Origin: an uncultured Neptuniibacter sp.
GTDB taxonomy: Bacteria; Pseudomonadota; Gammaproteobacteria; Pseudomonadales; Balneatricaceae
DNA length: 64,000 nt
Direction: 5' to 3'
Assembly (NCBI RefSeq): GCF_947498015.1
Contig: NZ_CANMIR010000002.1
Location: 344,676 to 408,675 of the forward strand
Numbering within the stretch: position 1 is the stretch's first letter; each line of letters opens with the position of its first letter. The notes beneath the pieces were generated by a model. It was not told the origin of the DNA and made no database searches. It saw nothing but the letters and a program-made list of their open reading frames with translations. Below are positions 28,494 through 38,268 of the stretch, piece by piece. Made by a program: the position numbers and the translations under genes.

Positions 28494-30434
28494 TCAATGC
28501 ACGGAATTAGATGAAGTCTCTCCCTGAACCAACCAATCAACTACAGGCGAAGAGGGAGAAAAGCCGGTTACTGCTTTTTCTAACAGCAGCCTCGCTGTAG
28601 CAGCATCATTCATTCTATGTGCTATCTTGATCTCGTTAAGAATCTCTTCCAATTGTTTAGCCGGTAACATCTCTTCGTGAGCACGCATGATTTTTGGATG
28701 CTCAGATCCGACCACATCATCTCCAATTAGTAACTCTTCATAGAGCTTCTCACCTGGTCGAAGCCCACTATAGGCTATTTCGATACCATCAGGGCACTGA
28801 GGACTTTGCACCTCTTTACCCATTAAGCGAATCATCTGCTCAGCCAGCTCAGTTATCTTAACCGGCTCGCCCATATCCAACACAAACACATCCCCACCTT
28901 TCGCCATCGATCCCGCCTGTATAACCAAACTAGCGGCTTCTGGTATGGTCATAAAAAAACGAGTTATTTCAGAATGAGTCACCGTTACGGGCCCCCCCTC
29001 AGAGATCTGCTCTCTAAACAGAGGTACAACAGATCCAGAAGAGCCTAAGACATTGCCAAACCTGACCATCGAGAAAATAGTTTTTGATGCACGTACTGAC
29101 AGATCCTGCAAGATCAACTCAGCCAGCCTTTTAGTTGCGCCCATCACATTGGTTGGTCGAACAGCCTTATCCGTAGAGATTAAAACAAAGCGCTCTACGC
29201 TATTTTCCATCGCGAGCTCAGCAATCACTTTGGTACCCAAGGCATTATTCCGAATACCTTCAAAGACATTGTGCTCCACCATTGGCACATGCTTGTAAGC
29301 AGCTGCGTGATAAATAGTATTTACGGAGAAGCGTTTTATAACGCGATCTACACGCTCAGCATCCAATACGGATCCCAAAACAGGAAAGAGAGAGATATCC
29401 AATCCATCTGCTAGGATAATATCCGATAATTCGCGCTCAATTGAATAGAGCGAAAACTCGTTGAGTTCGTATAAAACGATAGTTTTTGGATTACTTGTTA
29501 ATACCTGCCGACAGATTTCTGAACCAATTGACCCCCCAGCCCCACTGACCAAAACAACCTTCTCGTTAACACTTTTCGCGATTAACGATCTATTGGGCGG
29601 AACCGAGGCTCGACCCAACAGGTCCTCAGGCTCGACATCTCTTAACTGATCAACCCGTTCGCCATTTACCATCTCAGGCAGTGAAGGCATCGTTTTTACA
29701 TGAACTGGATAATCAGCCAACGCAGAGAGAATCTGACTCTTCCTCACCTGATCGATGGAAGGCATCGCCAACAGCACATGTGTAACACCTCTTAATGCGA
29801 TCAGTTGATTAAGTTCATTCACTTGATATACAGTAAGACCTGCAACAGTACTTTTTTTCAGCGATGGCTCATCATCCAAAAAACCCACTGGAACATACTC
29901 AGCCCCTCCGACCAACGCAGTAGCGAGCTGCACACCCGAGCCTCCAGCACCATATATCAGCACAGGCTCCTTCTCTACATAATTTCGTAGAAGCCAGTGA
30001 TAATAATTACGAACCAACAATCGACTACCACCGACATACACCATTGCCGCAAGCGCAAAGTTAACAGGGACAGATCGAGGGAAAGGGTCTATCTCCAGTA
30101 GAATTGCACCCGCCCAAATAAGAACAGCAAGCAGCACAACCCCCTTAATAACAGCCAGAATAGCCTGCGCCCCCATAAATCTGACAACAGCTCGATACAG
30201 ACCCAACCTCATAAAGATGAGGACGCCCAGAAGAGGCGTCATAACAAACAGGATTAAAGCGGGTTCAAGGTATGAGCTAGGCCACCATTCAGCTAAGCGC
30301 AGCGCATAACCAGACCATAACGCCAATGGAAGAAACAGAAGATCTGCCAGTACCATAATTACTTTTTTGTACTGGCGACCTAAGGTAAGAACGCGGTAAT
30401 GCGGCGGGGATGAGGGGGCTTGGTATCCTTCCAT
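28494..30434 (-). CDS. wbpM: Membrane-bound UDP-GlcNAc 4,6-dehydratase (WbpM/PglF/CapD type)
   Basis: Makes the UDP-4-keto-6-deoxy-GlcNAc intermediate for QuiNAc, FucNAc or diamino sugars. 646 residues. About four N-terminal membrane helices (residues 20-130) come first. A first Rossmann domain follows (IYGAGGSGVQLA), then the SDR catalytic domain (VLVSGAGGSIGSEICRQ, about 285 on). The active site reads STDKA...NVMGATK: the usual catalytic Tyr of YxxxK is Met, as reported for the large WbpM-type enzymes. Last gene of the minus-strand cluster, separated by 307 bp from the rest, as wbpM is in Pseudomonas. Confidence 0.93.
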   Translation of the reverse strand: MEGYQAPSSPPHYRVLTLGRQYKKVIMVLADLLFLPLALWSGYALRLAEWWPSSYLEPALILFVMTPLLGVLIFMRLGLYRAVVRFMGAQAILAVIKGVVLLAVLIWAGAILLEIDPFPRSVPVNFALAAMVYVGGSRLLVRNYYHWLLRNYVEKEPVLIYGAGGSGVQLATALVGGAEYVPVGFLDDEPSLKKSTVAGLTVYQVNELNQLIALRGVTHVLLAMPSIDQVRKSQILSALADYPVHVKTMPSLPEMVNGERVDQLRDVEPEDLLGRASVPPNRSLIAKSVNEKVVLVSGAGGSIGSEICRQVLTSNPKTIVLYELNEFSLYSIERELSDIILADGLDISLFPVLGSVLDAERVDRVIKRFSVNTIYHAAAYKHVPMVEHNVFEGIRNNALGTKVIAELAMENSVERFVLISTDKAVRPTNVMGATKRLAELILQDLSVRASKTIFSMVRFGNVLGSSGSVVPLFREQISEGGPVTVTHSEITRFFMTIPEAASLVIQAGSMAKGGDVFVLDMGEPVKITELAEQMIRLMGKEVQSPQCPDGIEIAYSGLRPGEKLYEELLIGDDVVGSEHPKIMRAHEEMLPAKQLEEILNEIKIAHRMNDAATARLLLEKAVTGFSPSSPVVDWLVQGETSSNSVH

Positions 30435-30741
30435 GAGATCCTCGGACAGTAAACATTAAAAACGAAAAGATGCATACAGCAAAATAAAACATCCAATAAG
30501 ATAGCGGCGTAATTTTATCAGAATAGGGCTAAAGTTCTCATATAGAGATGAAGCTAATTACCCATAGCTGCCAGAAAAAAACAGGCCAGACTGTGAAATT
30601 TAGCAGCAAAACCATGTCAGTAGACTCTTCACAGCTCATCCCCTTGAAGCTATGTATAACCGGAAACCTAATAAACATATAACTCTGCAGCGTGTACATT
30701 GTAGGGCGAGTAATAAACGTAGGTTAACATTATTGCTTAAT
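30435..30741. other. 307-bp gap upstream of the dehydratase gene
   Basis: AT-rich, with no open frame of note on either strand. It presumably carries a promoter for the minus-strand dehydratase gene. I found no hexamer pair that I would call. No strong hairpin. Confidence 0.35.
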
Positions 30742-31293
30742 TCACTCTTTAACCCTATCACCACTCCCTTTTCCAGATACTGTCATAAAAATATACTTAA
30801 AGTAATTTCTAAGTGACATCGTCTTAATCATTTTAGCATCTGTTTCAGCCAATAATTTAGGGGTAGACATGTCAATTTCATTCACTTGAGCCAGTCCTGT
30901 AATACCAGGACGAACAGCGTAAATTTTATGTTTTTCACGAGCAACAGTTAATTCTTCTTGGTTAAAAAGTCCTGGGCGAGGCCCCACCAAACTCATCTCA
31001 CCCTTAAGGACATTCCATAACTGAGGCAGTTCATCCAATTTGGTTTTACGTAAAAAATGACCAAATTTGGTTATCGAAGCTGAGCTGGCTAGATGCGAAG
31101 CAACTGAAGCGGTATCTAGTCGCATGGTACGAAACTTAACCAATGTAAATGGTTTTTTGTTCCGCCCAACCCGTTCCTGCCTGAAGATAGGCGAACCGGT
31201 ATCAAAAAAGCCAATCAGCGTAAGCAACAGCAAGACCGGAAAGCCGCACACCAGACCCAGTAGGGAAAATACAAAATCGAATACTCGAATCAC
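30742..31293 (-). CDS. Undecaprenyl-phosphate sugar-1-phosphate transferase (initiating enzyme, PglC-like)
   Basis: Starts the lipid-linked repeat unit by transferring a sugar-1-phosphate to undecaprenyl phosphate. About 183 residues from a GTG at 31293 that forms a GTGA overlap with the preceding gene and has AAGAGGTG upstream. A longer frame to 31341 would overlap that gene by 52 bp. One membrane segment (VFSLLGLVCGFPVLLLLTLIGF), then the catalytic core: GSPIFRQERVGRNKKPFTLVKFRTM, LRKTKLDELPQLWNVLKGEMSLVGPRP and RPGITGLAQVN. It is the short, monotopic PglC type. Neighbouring sugar genes suggest QuiNAc- or FucNAc-1-P as substrate. Confidence 0.88.
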   Translation of the reverse strand: MIRVFDFVFSLLGLVCGFPVLLLLTLIGFFDTGSPIFRQERVGRNKKPFTLVKFRTMRLDTASVASHLASSASITKFGHFLRKTKLDELPQLWNVLKGEMSLVGPRPGLFNQEELTVAREKHKIYAVRPGITGLAQVNEIDMSTPKLLAETDAKMIKTMSLRNYFKYIFMTVSGKGSGDRVKE

Positions 31294-32222
31294 TTGAAGC
31301 ACCTCTTCAACCCTTCTTCGACAGAAACCGGCGGCTTCCATCCCAACAAATTACGCGCCTTAGAAATATCCACCCGCAACGAACCCAGCAACCGCTGCGC
31401 CACTGCCTTTTTACCCAACAGTGTCGCCGCCAACATCAACATGGATGACGGCACAGGGATCAACCGCGAAGGCTTACCCATCGCCTGAGAAACGCCGCGT
31501 AATAATTCAGTAGTTGATAGGTCCTGACCATCGCCCGCAAGGAACACCTCGTTTGTTGCTGCGGGATGATCGATGCAGGTGATAATCAGATCAACCAGAT
31601 TATCCACCGCCACCAGCGAGCGCTGGTTGTGGATGGCGCCCAAGGGCAGCAGCAGCCCTTTGCCTACTAGCTTTATCATGCTGGCGAAATTACCTTTAAC
31701 ACCCGGACCATACACCAACGGCGGACGGATAATCACGACCTCCATGCCGGTGTCAGACGCCAGTTCCAGCAAACCCTGCTCGGCTTCCCACTTGGAAATG
31801 CCATAGGCATCCTCAGGTGCCGGTGTGTCATCAGCGGTGAACGGTTGGCCCAATTTCGTTTGTTCGCCATTGACCTTGATCGAGCTGATAAAGATAAAGC
31901 GCTTAATCTCTGCTGCCACAGCCTGACGGGCAAGGTTAAGAGTGCCGTCCACATTAACTCGACGGTATTCCTCCAACGGGTCTGCCACTTCATCTTTCAT
32001 AATATGGGCACGGGCCGCAGCGTGGATGACGACTTGTTGATTGGTCAGGGCGGCTGACCAGTCGGTGTTGGCATCCAAGCCCTGCACTTCCGCAATGTGT
32101 GCAGCGGGTATTTCAATACGGCGACGTACGGCAGCGGTCAAGCTTACACCCGGTTTGGACTGCAAGCCCGTCGCAAGTCGACTGCCGAGAAAACCGGTGG
32201 CGCCTGTTAGTAGTAAATTCAT
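31290..32222 (-). CDS. NAD-dependent epimerase/dehydratase, probable UDP-4-keto-sugar reductase (WbpV/WreQ-like)
   Basis: Extended SDR of 310 residues: LLTGATGFLGSRLA for NAD(P) binding, SSIKVNGEQ and the catalytic YGISKWEAE, PPLVYGPGVKGNF. Together with the WbpM-type dehydratase and the PglC-like transferase next to it, this resembles the trio for UDP-D-QuiNAc (dehydratase, 4-keto reductase, initiating transferase) known from Pseudomonas O6 and Rhizobium. The product (QuiNAc or FucNAc) cannot be told from sequence. Overlaps the transferase gene by 4 bp. Confidence 0.75.
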   Translation of the reverse strand: MNLLLTGATGFLGSRLATGLQSKPGVSLTAAVRRRIEIPAAHIAEVQGLDANTDWSAALTNQQVVIHAAARAHIMKDEVADPLEEYRRVNVDGTLNLARQAVAAEIKRFIFISSIKVNGEQTKLGQPFTADDTPAPEDAYGISKWEAEQGLLELASDTGMEVVIIRPPLVYGPGVKGNFASMIKLVGKGLLLPLGAIHNQRSLVAVDNLVDLIITCIDHPAATNEVFLAGDGQDLSTTELLRGVSQAMGKPSRLIPVPSSMLMLAATLLGKKAVAQRLLGSLRVDISKARNLLGWKPPVSVEEGLKRCFK

Positions 32223-32223
32223 G

Positions 32224-33387
32224 TTACTCCAGCACTATCCTGTCTAGGGCTTGTATAAACACTTCAAACCGCAGCTTTGACTTCAGGGCTTCCCGTGATG
32301 CGTCATCACTCAACTCTTGGTACAGGCCTTTCTCAATATCAAAGAAAGCAACAACCACAGCTTCAACTTCAGGTTTTACTACCAAACCGACTCGATTGGT
32401 CTTTACCCATTGCGCCACGCCCGTCTGTTCACCACAGACAGCTAGGATATTTGCTCCCGAAAAAACATAGGATGATGACTTGCTTGGGAAAGCAAACCTT
32501 GTCACATCATCCTCAATCGGCAGTAACGCCCAACTGTAATCCGCATTAATCTGGGCCGCTGCAGTCGGACTGACCAAGCCAGGATAATGGAAATGCAGAA
32601 ACTTGTCGGCCAAGGCTTTCAAACGATCTGCATAGACTCCCCCCCCTGCAAAAGTAAACTCCAGTTGGCCTCCTCGCTCAAAGTAGGTTTCTATGGCTTC
32701 CAGTATCAAGGGAATGCGCTGCAGCCTGCCTGCATTACCACAGAAGGAGAAACCCCCAACTTTGGGCTTGGCTGTATCGATACCATCAAACGAAACTGCA
32801 GGGTTATCCAATACATGAACAGGCACTGTCGTTTGCGAACGTGATCGGATTTCGGCTGCCATCTGCTCGGTGATAGTGATCAGGCATTTCGCCTTACGCA
32901 TACTCATTGCGTCCATCTTCAGCAGAGCTTTATACACCCACTTATTAACTGGTATGACAACGTTTGCTGCCTCTGGGTGGATATCCTGAAGATGATAGAC
33001 ATATTCAGCACCAAACAACCGGCTGTAGAGCATGACAATAAACGGAACCACAACCGGAGGATCTGTCGAAACATAGACTTTGCTTGGCCTTACCCAAAGC
33101 AGAACCGCCAGCACCCAGAACATGAAAAACACGGCATCACAGGCTCTAAGCAACACGCCACTAGCTGAAGTTGTCAGCGCTTTGGCGGGGTAAAAGTGAA
33201 CGCCTTCACCCCGGCCGACCTCTGCAAGCTTGCCTTTTATGCCGGCATGATCCTGCATGATTACCGAAACGGAATGCCCCTGATTGGCGGTCCCTTCTGC
33301 AAATCGCAATAGGGCTTCACCAATAACAGGGTATACAGGCCAAAAACTGCGATTGATGATCGCAACCTTCATCGGTTTTTCGGTCAT
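32224..33387 (-). CDS. wbuB: Glycosyltransferase family 4, probable L-FucNAc transferase (WbuB-like)
   Basis: GT-B enzyme of 387 residues from an ATG at 33387 that overlaps the fnlC stop (TGATG). N-terminal NRSFWPVYPVIGEALLRFAEGTANQGHSVSV and LQDIHPEAANVV are typical of WbuB/WbjE proteins that follow fnlABC in E. coli and Pseudomonas O-antigen clusters. The C-terminal domain carries the donor site (GNAGRLQRIPLILEAI, AFPSKSSSYVFSGANIL), although the EX7E acid motif is only partly preserved. Placement after the UDP-L-FucNAc genes supports L-FucNAc as donor sugar. Confidence 0.78.
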   Translation of the reverse strand: MTEKPMKVAIINRSFWPVYPVIGEALLRFAEGTANQGHSVSVIMQDHAGIKGKLAEVGRGEGVHFYPAKALTTSASGVLLRACDAVFFMFWVLAVLLWVRPSKVYVSTDPPVVVPFIVMLYSRLFGAEYVYHLQDIHPEAANVVIPVNKWVYKALLKMDAMSMRKAKCLITITEQMAAEIRSRSQTTVPVHVLDNPAVSFDGIDTAKPKVGGFSFCGNAGRLQRIPLILEAIETYFERGGQLEFTFAGGGVYADRLKALADKFLHFHYPGLVSPTAAAQINADYSWALLPIEDDVTRFAFPSKSSSYVFSGANILAVCGEQTGVAQWVKTNRVGLVVKPEVEAVVVAFFDIEKGLYQELSDDASREALKSKLRFEVFIQALDRIVLE

Positions 33388-34517
33388 CAATACTGTTTCC
33401 AAACCGTCCGCATCACATAATCACGGTAGCTGTGCACTATGCGTACAACCTTGTCCGCCACATTCGGCATGCTGTAATCAGACACCAGTCGCAGGCTGCG
33501 CTCTTCACCACGACTTTGTGATTCCAGAATCGCCAGGCCCTGAAGTACCCGCTCCACTTCCAACCCAACCATCATGGCGGCGGCTTCTTCCATGCCTTCG
33601 GGGCGCTCGTGGGCTTCGCGAAGGTTCAGTGCTGGGAAGTTGAGGATTGATGATTCCTCATTGATGGTGCCACTGTCAGACAAGACCGCACGGGCACAGA
33701 GTTGCAGCTTGTTGTAATCCTTGAAGCCCAGCGGTTTGAGCAGCTGCACGTTGGCATGAAATTCAACCCCCATGGCATCTACACGCTTTTGTGTACGTGG
33801 GTGGGTCGAGACGATAACCGGCAGATCGTACTGTTCGGCCACCGTATTCAGCACATCAACCAGTTTACGAAAGTTCTTGTCGGAATCGACGTTTTCTTCA
33901 CGGTGGGCGCTGACAACGAAGAACTGATGCTCTAACAGGTTAAGTCGCTCCAGTACATCCGAGGCTTCAATGCCGTCGCGGTAATGATTCAGCACCTCAA
34001 ACATGGGGCTTCCGGTTTTAATCACGCGATCGGGCGGCAGGCCTTCAGCCAGCAGGTAGTCGCGCGCAATGGTGCTGTAGGTCAGGTTGATATCCGCTGT
34101 GTGGTCAACAATGCGGCGGTTGATCTCTTCCGGTACGCGCATATCAAAGCAGCGGTTGCCGGCTTCCATATGGAAGGTCGGGATCTTACGGCGTTTGGCT
34201 GGCAGCACGGCCATACAGCTGTTGGTGTCGCCCAGTACCAGTACCGCCTCCGGCTGAACCTCGGCCAACACACGGTCAACAGCAATAATTACATTACCGA
34301 TGGTTTCGGCACCGCTGGCACCTGCGGCATTAAGAAAATGATCGGGCTTACGAATGTCCAGATCATTGAAAAAGATCTCATTCAACTCATAATCATAATT
34401 CTGGCCGGTATGGACCAGCACATGCTCGCAGTGCTCATCCAATTTGGCCATCACCCGTGACAGGCGAATAATCTCGGGTCGTGTACCGACCACGGTCATA
34501 ACCTTCATTTTTTTCAT
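33387..34517 (-). CDS. fnlC: UDP-L-FucNAc synthesis C2-epimerase FnlC/WbjD
   Basis: Non-hydrolysing UDP-HexNAc 2-epimerase family, 376 residues, last step of the UDP-L-FucNAc pathway (UDP-L-PneNAc to UDP-L-FucNAc). Motifs: [54 protein letters not shown] and SHPRTQKR, then [11 protein letters not shown]. The set with FnlA and FnlB upstream identifies it among epimerases. AAGGAT precedes the ATG at a good distance. Confidence 0.92.
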   Translation of the reverse strand: MKKMKVMTVVGTRPEIIRLSRVMAKLDEHCEHVLVHTGQNYDYELNEIFFNDLDIRKPDHFLNAAGASGAETIGNVIIAVDRVLAEVQPEAVLVLGDTNSCMAVLPAKRRKIPTFHMEAGNRCFDMRVPEEINRRIVDHTADINLTYSTIARDYLLAEGLPPDRVIKTGSPMFEVLNHYRDGIEASDVLERLNLLEHQFFVVSAHREENVDSDKNFRKLVDVLNTVAEQYDLPVIVSTHPRTQKRVDAMGVEFHANVQLLKPLGFKDYNKLQLCARAVLSDSGTINEESSILNFPALNLREAHERPEGMEEAAAMMVGLEVERVLQGLAILESQSRGEERSLRLVSDYSMPNVADKVVRIVHSYRDYVMRTVWKQY

Positions 34518-34577
34518 AACAATCCTTAAGTACGGGCTTTTGCGTACAGATATTCAGGCTTCAGTGCCCGCGCCACT

Positions 34578-35702
34578 TCAACCAAGCGAACAAGCAAAGG
34601 TATCCGGCTTGTCCCGGTCAAACATCTCATTGGCCCAGAGCATACAGATCAACTCATCATCACCCACGTTGGTCACGTCGTGCGTCCAGCCGGGTACGGT
34701 TTCGACAATTTCAGACTGTTCACCGGAGGTGTGTAGCTCGTAAAACTCGCCGGTCAGCATATGCCGGAAACGGAAACAGGCTTTCCCCTTGATCACCAGA
34801 AACTTTTCCGTCTTGGAATGGTGGTAATGCCCGCCACGGGTAATACCGGGGTGTGCGGTGAAAAACGAAAACTGTCCGGCATCCGGAGTTTTCAGCATCT
34901 CAACAAAGACACCGCGGGCATCGCCGTGCTGTTGCACCGGGTAGGTAAAGCGCTCCGGCGGCAAATAGCTGACATAGGTGGAATACAAGGCGCGTACCAG
35001 CCCCGTGCCCACAGGCTCGGTAATAAGATTATCCCGTGTAGCCTTGAAGCGGTTCAGCTGATCGGCCAGCTCGCCAACGCTGATCCGGTATTCGGGGGTG
35101 ACTTCAACATAGGCGTTATCAAGGCGGGTGCTGATTGATTCAACACCGGCCAGCAGTGCCATGAAGCTATCAACCACATCATCGACATACACCAAGCGAA
35201 TAACCGCAGATGGATCGTTGATCTGGATCGGCAAATCGCGTGCGACATTATGACAAAAGGTCGCCACCGCCGAGTTGTAGTTCGGCCGCGCCCACTTTCC
35301 GAACACATTAGGCAAGCGGTAGATGTATACCGGGTTGCCGGTATCCTGCTGCAATGCGAGCAAAGCATCTTCGGCGGCACGCTTGCTGTTACCATAGTCG
35401 TTATCGCGCTCAGCCTGAATGGACGAGGTATATACTACCGGTATCTGCCTGCCGCTGGCCTTGATCGCAGCGCAGAGTTGCTCGGTCAGGCCGGTGTTGC
35501 CGGTGACAAACTCCTCCGGGTTTTGCGGGCGGTTGATGCCTGCCAGATGAAACACCCAATCGACACCTTCCAGCAACGCAGGCAGATCATCGATGCTATG
35601 TTCTCTGGTGAAAGGCACTACATCGATACCGCCCTTCTCCTGAAAGTGCAGCAGCAGGCTTTTGCCGATAAAGCCGTTGGCTCCGGTTACCAGTACACGC
35701 AC
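34578..35702 (-). CDS. fnlB: UDP-L-FucNAc synthesis reductase/epimerase FnlB/WbjC (SDR plus cupin)
   Basis: Bifunctional 374-residue enzyme: an N-terminal SDR domain (VLVTGANGFIGKSLLLHF; YGNSKRAAEDALL as catalytic YxxxK) and a C-terminal cupin (GGHYHHSKTEKFLVIKGKACFRFRH). In the FnlB/WbjC/Cap5F family this protein performs the C3 epimerisation and C4 reduction that give UDP-L-PneNAc. Lies between fnlA and fnlC, 3 bp from fnlA and 60 bp from fnlC. Confidence 0.92.
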   Translation of the reverse strand: MRVLVTGANGFIGKSLLLHFQEKGGIDVVPFTREHSIDDLPALLEGVDWVFHLAGINRPQNPEEFVTGNTGLTEQLCAAIKASGRQIPVVYTSSIQAERDNDYGNSKRAAEDALLALQQDTGNPVYIYRLPNVFGKWARPNYNSAVATFCHNVARDLPIQINDPSAVIRLVYVDDVVDSFMALLAGVESISTRLDNAYVEVTPEYRISVGELADQLNRFKATRDNLITEPVGTGLVRALYSTYVSYLPPERFTYPVQQHGDARGVFVEMLKTPDAGQFSFFTAHPGITRGGHYHHSKTEKFLVIKGKACFRFRHMLTGEFYELHTSGEQSEIVETVPGWTHDVTNVGDDELICMLWANEMFDRDKPDTFACSLG

Positions 35703-35705
35703 AGG

Positions 35706-36740
35706 TTAGTCCTCCGGGTTGATGTACTCACCCCGTTCCAGGGCACGAATGAAATCCAGCTTGCGCAGCAGTGCTTGCATGCCTGCCACATCCAGTCGCT
35801 CGGTGTTGTGAGAGTTGTAATCTTCGGTATGAGAGATCTTCTCTTCGCCCTGCTCGACAAACTTGCCGTAGTTCAGGTCACGCAGATCCGGCGGCACACG
35901 GTAATAGCCGCCCAGATCTTCAGCGCAGGCCATCTCTTCACGGCTGAGCAGCGCCTCAAACAGCTTTTCACCATGGCGGGTACCGATCACATTGATTGGA
36001 TGGTCCGGCTTGCCCATCAGGTCCGTCAGGGCTTTGGCAAGCGTTTCAACCGTTGCCGCCGGGGCTTTCTGCACAAACATATCGCCGTTGCTACCATGCT
36101 CAAAGGCGTACAACACTAGGTCCACTGCATCGGCCAGGGTCATCATAAAACGGGTCATGTTAGGGTCGGTGATGGTCAGTGCCTTGCCAGCACGGATCTG
36201 ATCCACAAACAGCGGAATCACGGAACCACGAGACGCCATTACATTGCCATAGCGTGTGCCGCAGATTACAGTTTTGTCAGGATTAACATTACGCGACTTA
36301 GCCACCATGACTTTCTCCATCATCGCCTTGGAGATACCCATGGCGTTGATAGGATAAACGGCCTTATCAGTGCTGAGGCAGACAACGCGTTTCACCTCGT
36401 TCTGAATGGCCGCTTCGAGCACATTTTCAGTGCCTATCACGTTGGTCTTCACCGCTTCCATAGGGTGAAATTCACAGGACGGCACCTGCTTTAGCGCCGC
36501 AGCATGGTAGATGTAATCCACACCACGAGTAGCGTTCAGGACACTGTTGTAGTCACGCACATCGCCAATGTAGAACTTAAGCTTGGGATTGACGTAACGC
36601 TTGCGCATGTCATCCTGCTTCTTCTCATCACGGCTGAAGATGCGAATTTCAGTAATATCAGTATCTAGGAAGCGATTAAGAACGGCGTTGCCGAAAGAGC
36701 CGGTGCCGCCGGTTATCAGCAAAATTTTATTACGAAACAC
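35706..36740 (-). CDS. fnlA: UDP-GlcNAc 4,6-dehydratase/5-epimerase FnlA/WbjB
   Basis: First enzyme of UDP-L-FucNAc synthesis, 344 residues, soluble SDR. LLITGGTGSFGNAVLNRFL binds NADP; FSRDEKKQDDMR, LKQVPSCEFHPMEAVKTN and CLSTDKAVYPINAMGISK surround the active site, where Met replaces Tyr in the MxxxK position, as in other members of this dehydratase group. The fnlA-B-C block has a visibly higher GC content than the genes upstream of it. Confidence 0.94.
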   Translation of the reverse strand: MFRNKILLITGGTGSFGNAVLNRFLDTDITEIRIFSRDEKKQDDMRKRYVNPKLKFYIGDVRDYNSVLNATRGVDYIYHAAALKQVPSCEFHPMEAVKTNVIGTENVLEAAIQNEVKRVVCLSTDKAVYPINAMGISKAMMEKVMVAKSRNVNPDKTVICGTRYGNVMASRGSVIPLFVDQIRAGKALTITDPNMTRFMMTLADAVDLVLYAFEHGSNGDMFVQKAPAATVETLAKALTDLMGKPDHPINVIGTRHGEKLFEALLSREEMACAEDLGGYYRVPPDLRDLNYGKFVEQGEEKISHTEDYNSHNTERLDVAGMQALLRKLDFIRALERGEYINPED

Positions 36741-36801
36741 TCTAATACTCCAAATTCATGTATTTCCGAACTCTTAAACTTCGACCTGCAAACACGCATA
36801 A

Positions 36802-38232
36802 TCAGAGAAGATCTTGAAGTTCATCAAACGTAAAAGCTTTAAAAATATTCTCAGAACATAAGGATGGAAAAATCCTCATTACATAAGCTCGGTCTTTATT
36901 GTTAACCAATAAAGCGATCGCTTTTACCCCTCTTCTGGAGGCCTCTAGCAGTATTGTTGATTTTCTGGCAATACACACAGAGGAGCGCATAGCTTCGTCA
37001 AGATTTTCTATTTGTTCAATATCTGGAAAACGAGATTTATAGTCATTTGTATTTTCAAGAGGATGTAATTTGATAAAAAACCTAACACCTCTTGCAGCAA
37101 GTTCGTTCATGATCAAGTAGTTTATTTCAGGGTCTCGCGGCTCGGTAAAAAAACAAATGCATTCAACCTTTTCCGCGGATTGATTCTCACCATCAACACC
37201 ATACATCGCATCTACCACTGCACTGACATAAAAAAACTTGTCTTCTTGATATAACCTATTCAGAAAACTGGCAGCCTCTGGAGTAAAACAATAGAAAGTG
37301 GAGCCTGCTAAGCCACCAGGGAATCGAAACCCATACTCAAGTCCATGGGGTAAACAGACAAGCTCTTTTTTCTCTCGATGACATACCCTGGTCTGAAGCA
37401 AAGCGAAACGGTCGTCTTTATCTCCTGTGTAAAAGACAGCGCATGGAGATAGCAGAATAACCTCATCCAGGCATGATTCGTAAACTGCTTTATGTGCAAT
37501 GCGTTTAACATAGTTTGGGAATAGCGCGAGGGCACAAGTGTTTCCCAACATAACTCTGCCGTCTATTAGGGTATTTCTGATATCTCTTAATGCATGAAAA
37601 GCGGAGATTATGGATATTCTTAGAATATTCTTCCAACCAATAACAGAATAGATAGAGCTCCCAGGAAGATTGAGCCCACCGAAGTTATCTACGAGCGTTA
37701 CTGCTGATATTGCTCTATCTATACTCAGTCTACACTTTTGATAGGCAGCTTTAGATCTGATCAGAAAGACAGCTTGCCTATCAGCATCAAATTCTAACGT
37801 GCTGCCAGGTTCTTTTCTTCTGACAAGATAAAATGGCAAAACAAAAGCCAGAAAAATTATTGAAAAAAAGGACAAAACAAATACAAAAAATGATAAAAAA
37901 GTCGTTAAGATCCGGGTTATTAGTGGAACCTGATTACCGGTTTCAGCATTTGCTCTAATAAAAAGACTTCTATCGAGAAGCCGAGCAAAAAAACTAACCC
38001 GCGAACAGTCGCTGGATTTCAGAAGTTCAGAAAACTCTTGCAACCTGACATAATGGTAAAGGAAAATTTCATTTGAATAATCAGAAATCCCTCCAAAATT
38101 ATGATTATTCAGACGATCAATGAAGTCCTCCGTATAGCAGGTATCGGGAGAAATATTTTCCATTTCCCCGGTAGCCTGGACTCGCTTCAACCCCGAACGA
38201 CCAAGATATAAGCACTTCTTTCTATCTACCAA
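36802..38232 (-). CDS. Unrecognised membrane-associated GT-B-like protein of the polysaccharide cluster
   Basis: 476 residues, start uncertain: the frame opens at a TTG (38232) without a clear ribosome binding site; an ATG at 38166 would give 454 residues. There is one strong hydrophobic hairpin or double membrane segment at about 105-140 (ILTTFLSFFVFVLSFFSIIFLAFVLPFYL). The C-terminal half has CLPHGLEYG, CFFTEPRDPEINYL, FFIKLHPLEN and SSVCIARKSTILLEAS. This order (HG, then K-x-HP, then S-x2-LE) is seen in GT-B transferases of the polysialyl-, KpsS- and CDP-glycerol-type groups. I infer a glycosyltransferase, perhaps for the sialic or Kdo-like sugar. AT-rich, unlike fnlA next door. Confidence 0.6.
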   Translation of the reverse strand: MVDRKKCLYLGRSGLKRVQATGEMENISPDTCYTEDFIDRLNNHNFGGISDYSNEIFLYHYVRLQEFSELLKSSDCSRVSFFARLLDRSLFIRANAETGNQVPLITRILTTFLSFFVFVLSFFSIIFLAFVLPFYLVRRKEPGSTLEFDADRQAVFLIRSKAAYQKCRLSIDRAISAVTLVDNFGGLNLPGSSIYSVIGWKNILRISIISAFHALRDIRNTLIDGRVMLGNTCALALFPNYVKRIAHKAVYESCLDEVILLSPCAVFYTGDKDDRFALLQTRVCHREKKELVCLPHGLEYGFRFPGGLAGSTFYCFTPEAASFLNRLYQEDKFFYVSAVVDAMYGVDGENQSAEKVECICFFTEPRDPEINYLIMNELAARGVRFFIKLHPLENTNDYKSRFPDIEQIENLDEAMRSSVCIARKSTILLEASRRGVKAIALLVNNKDRAYVMRIFPSLCSENIFKAFTFDELQDLL

Positions 38233-38268
38233 GACAACACCAAATGATAGGGAAGATTAATCCAAGCA

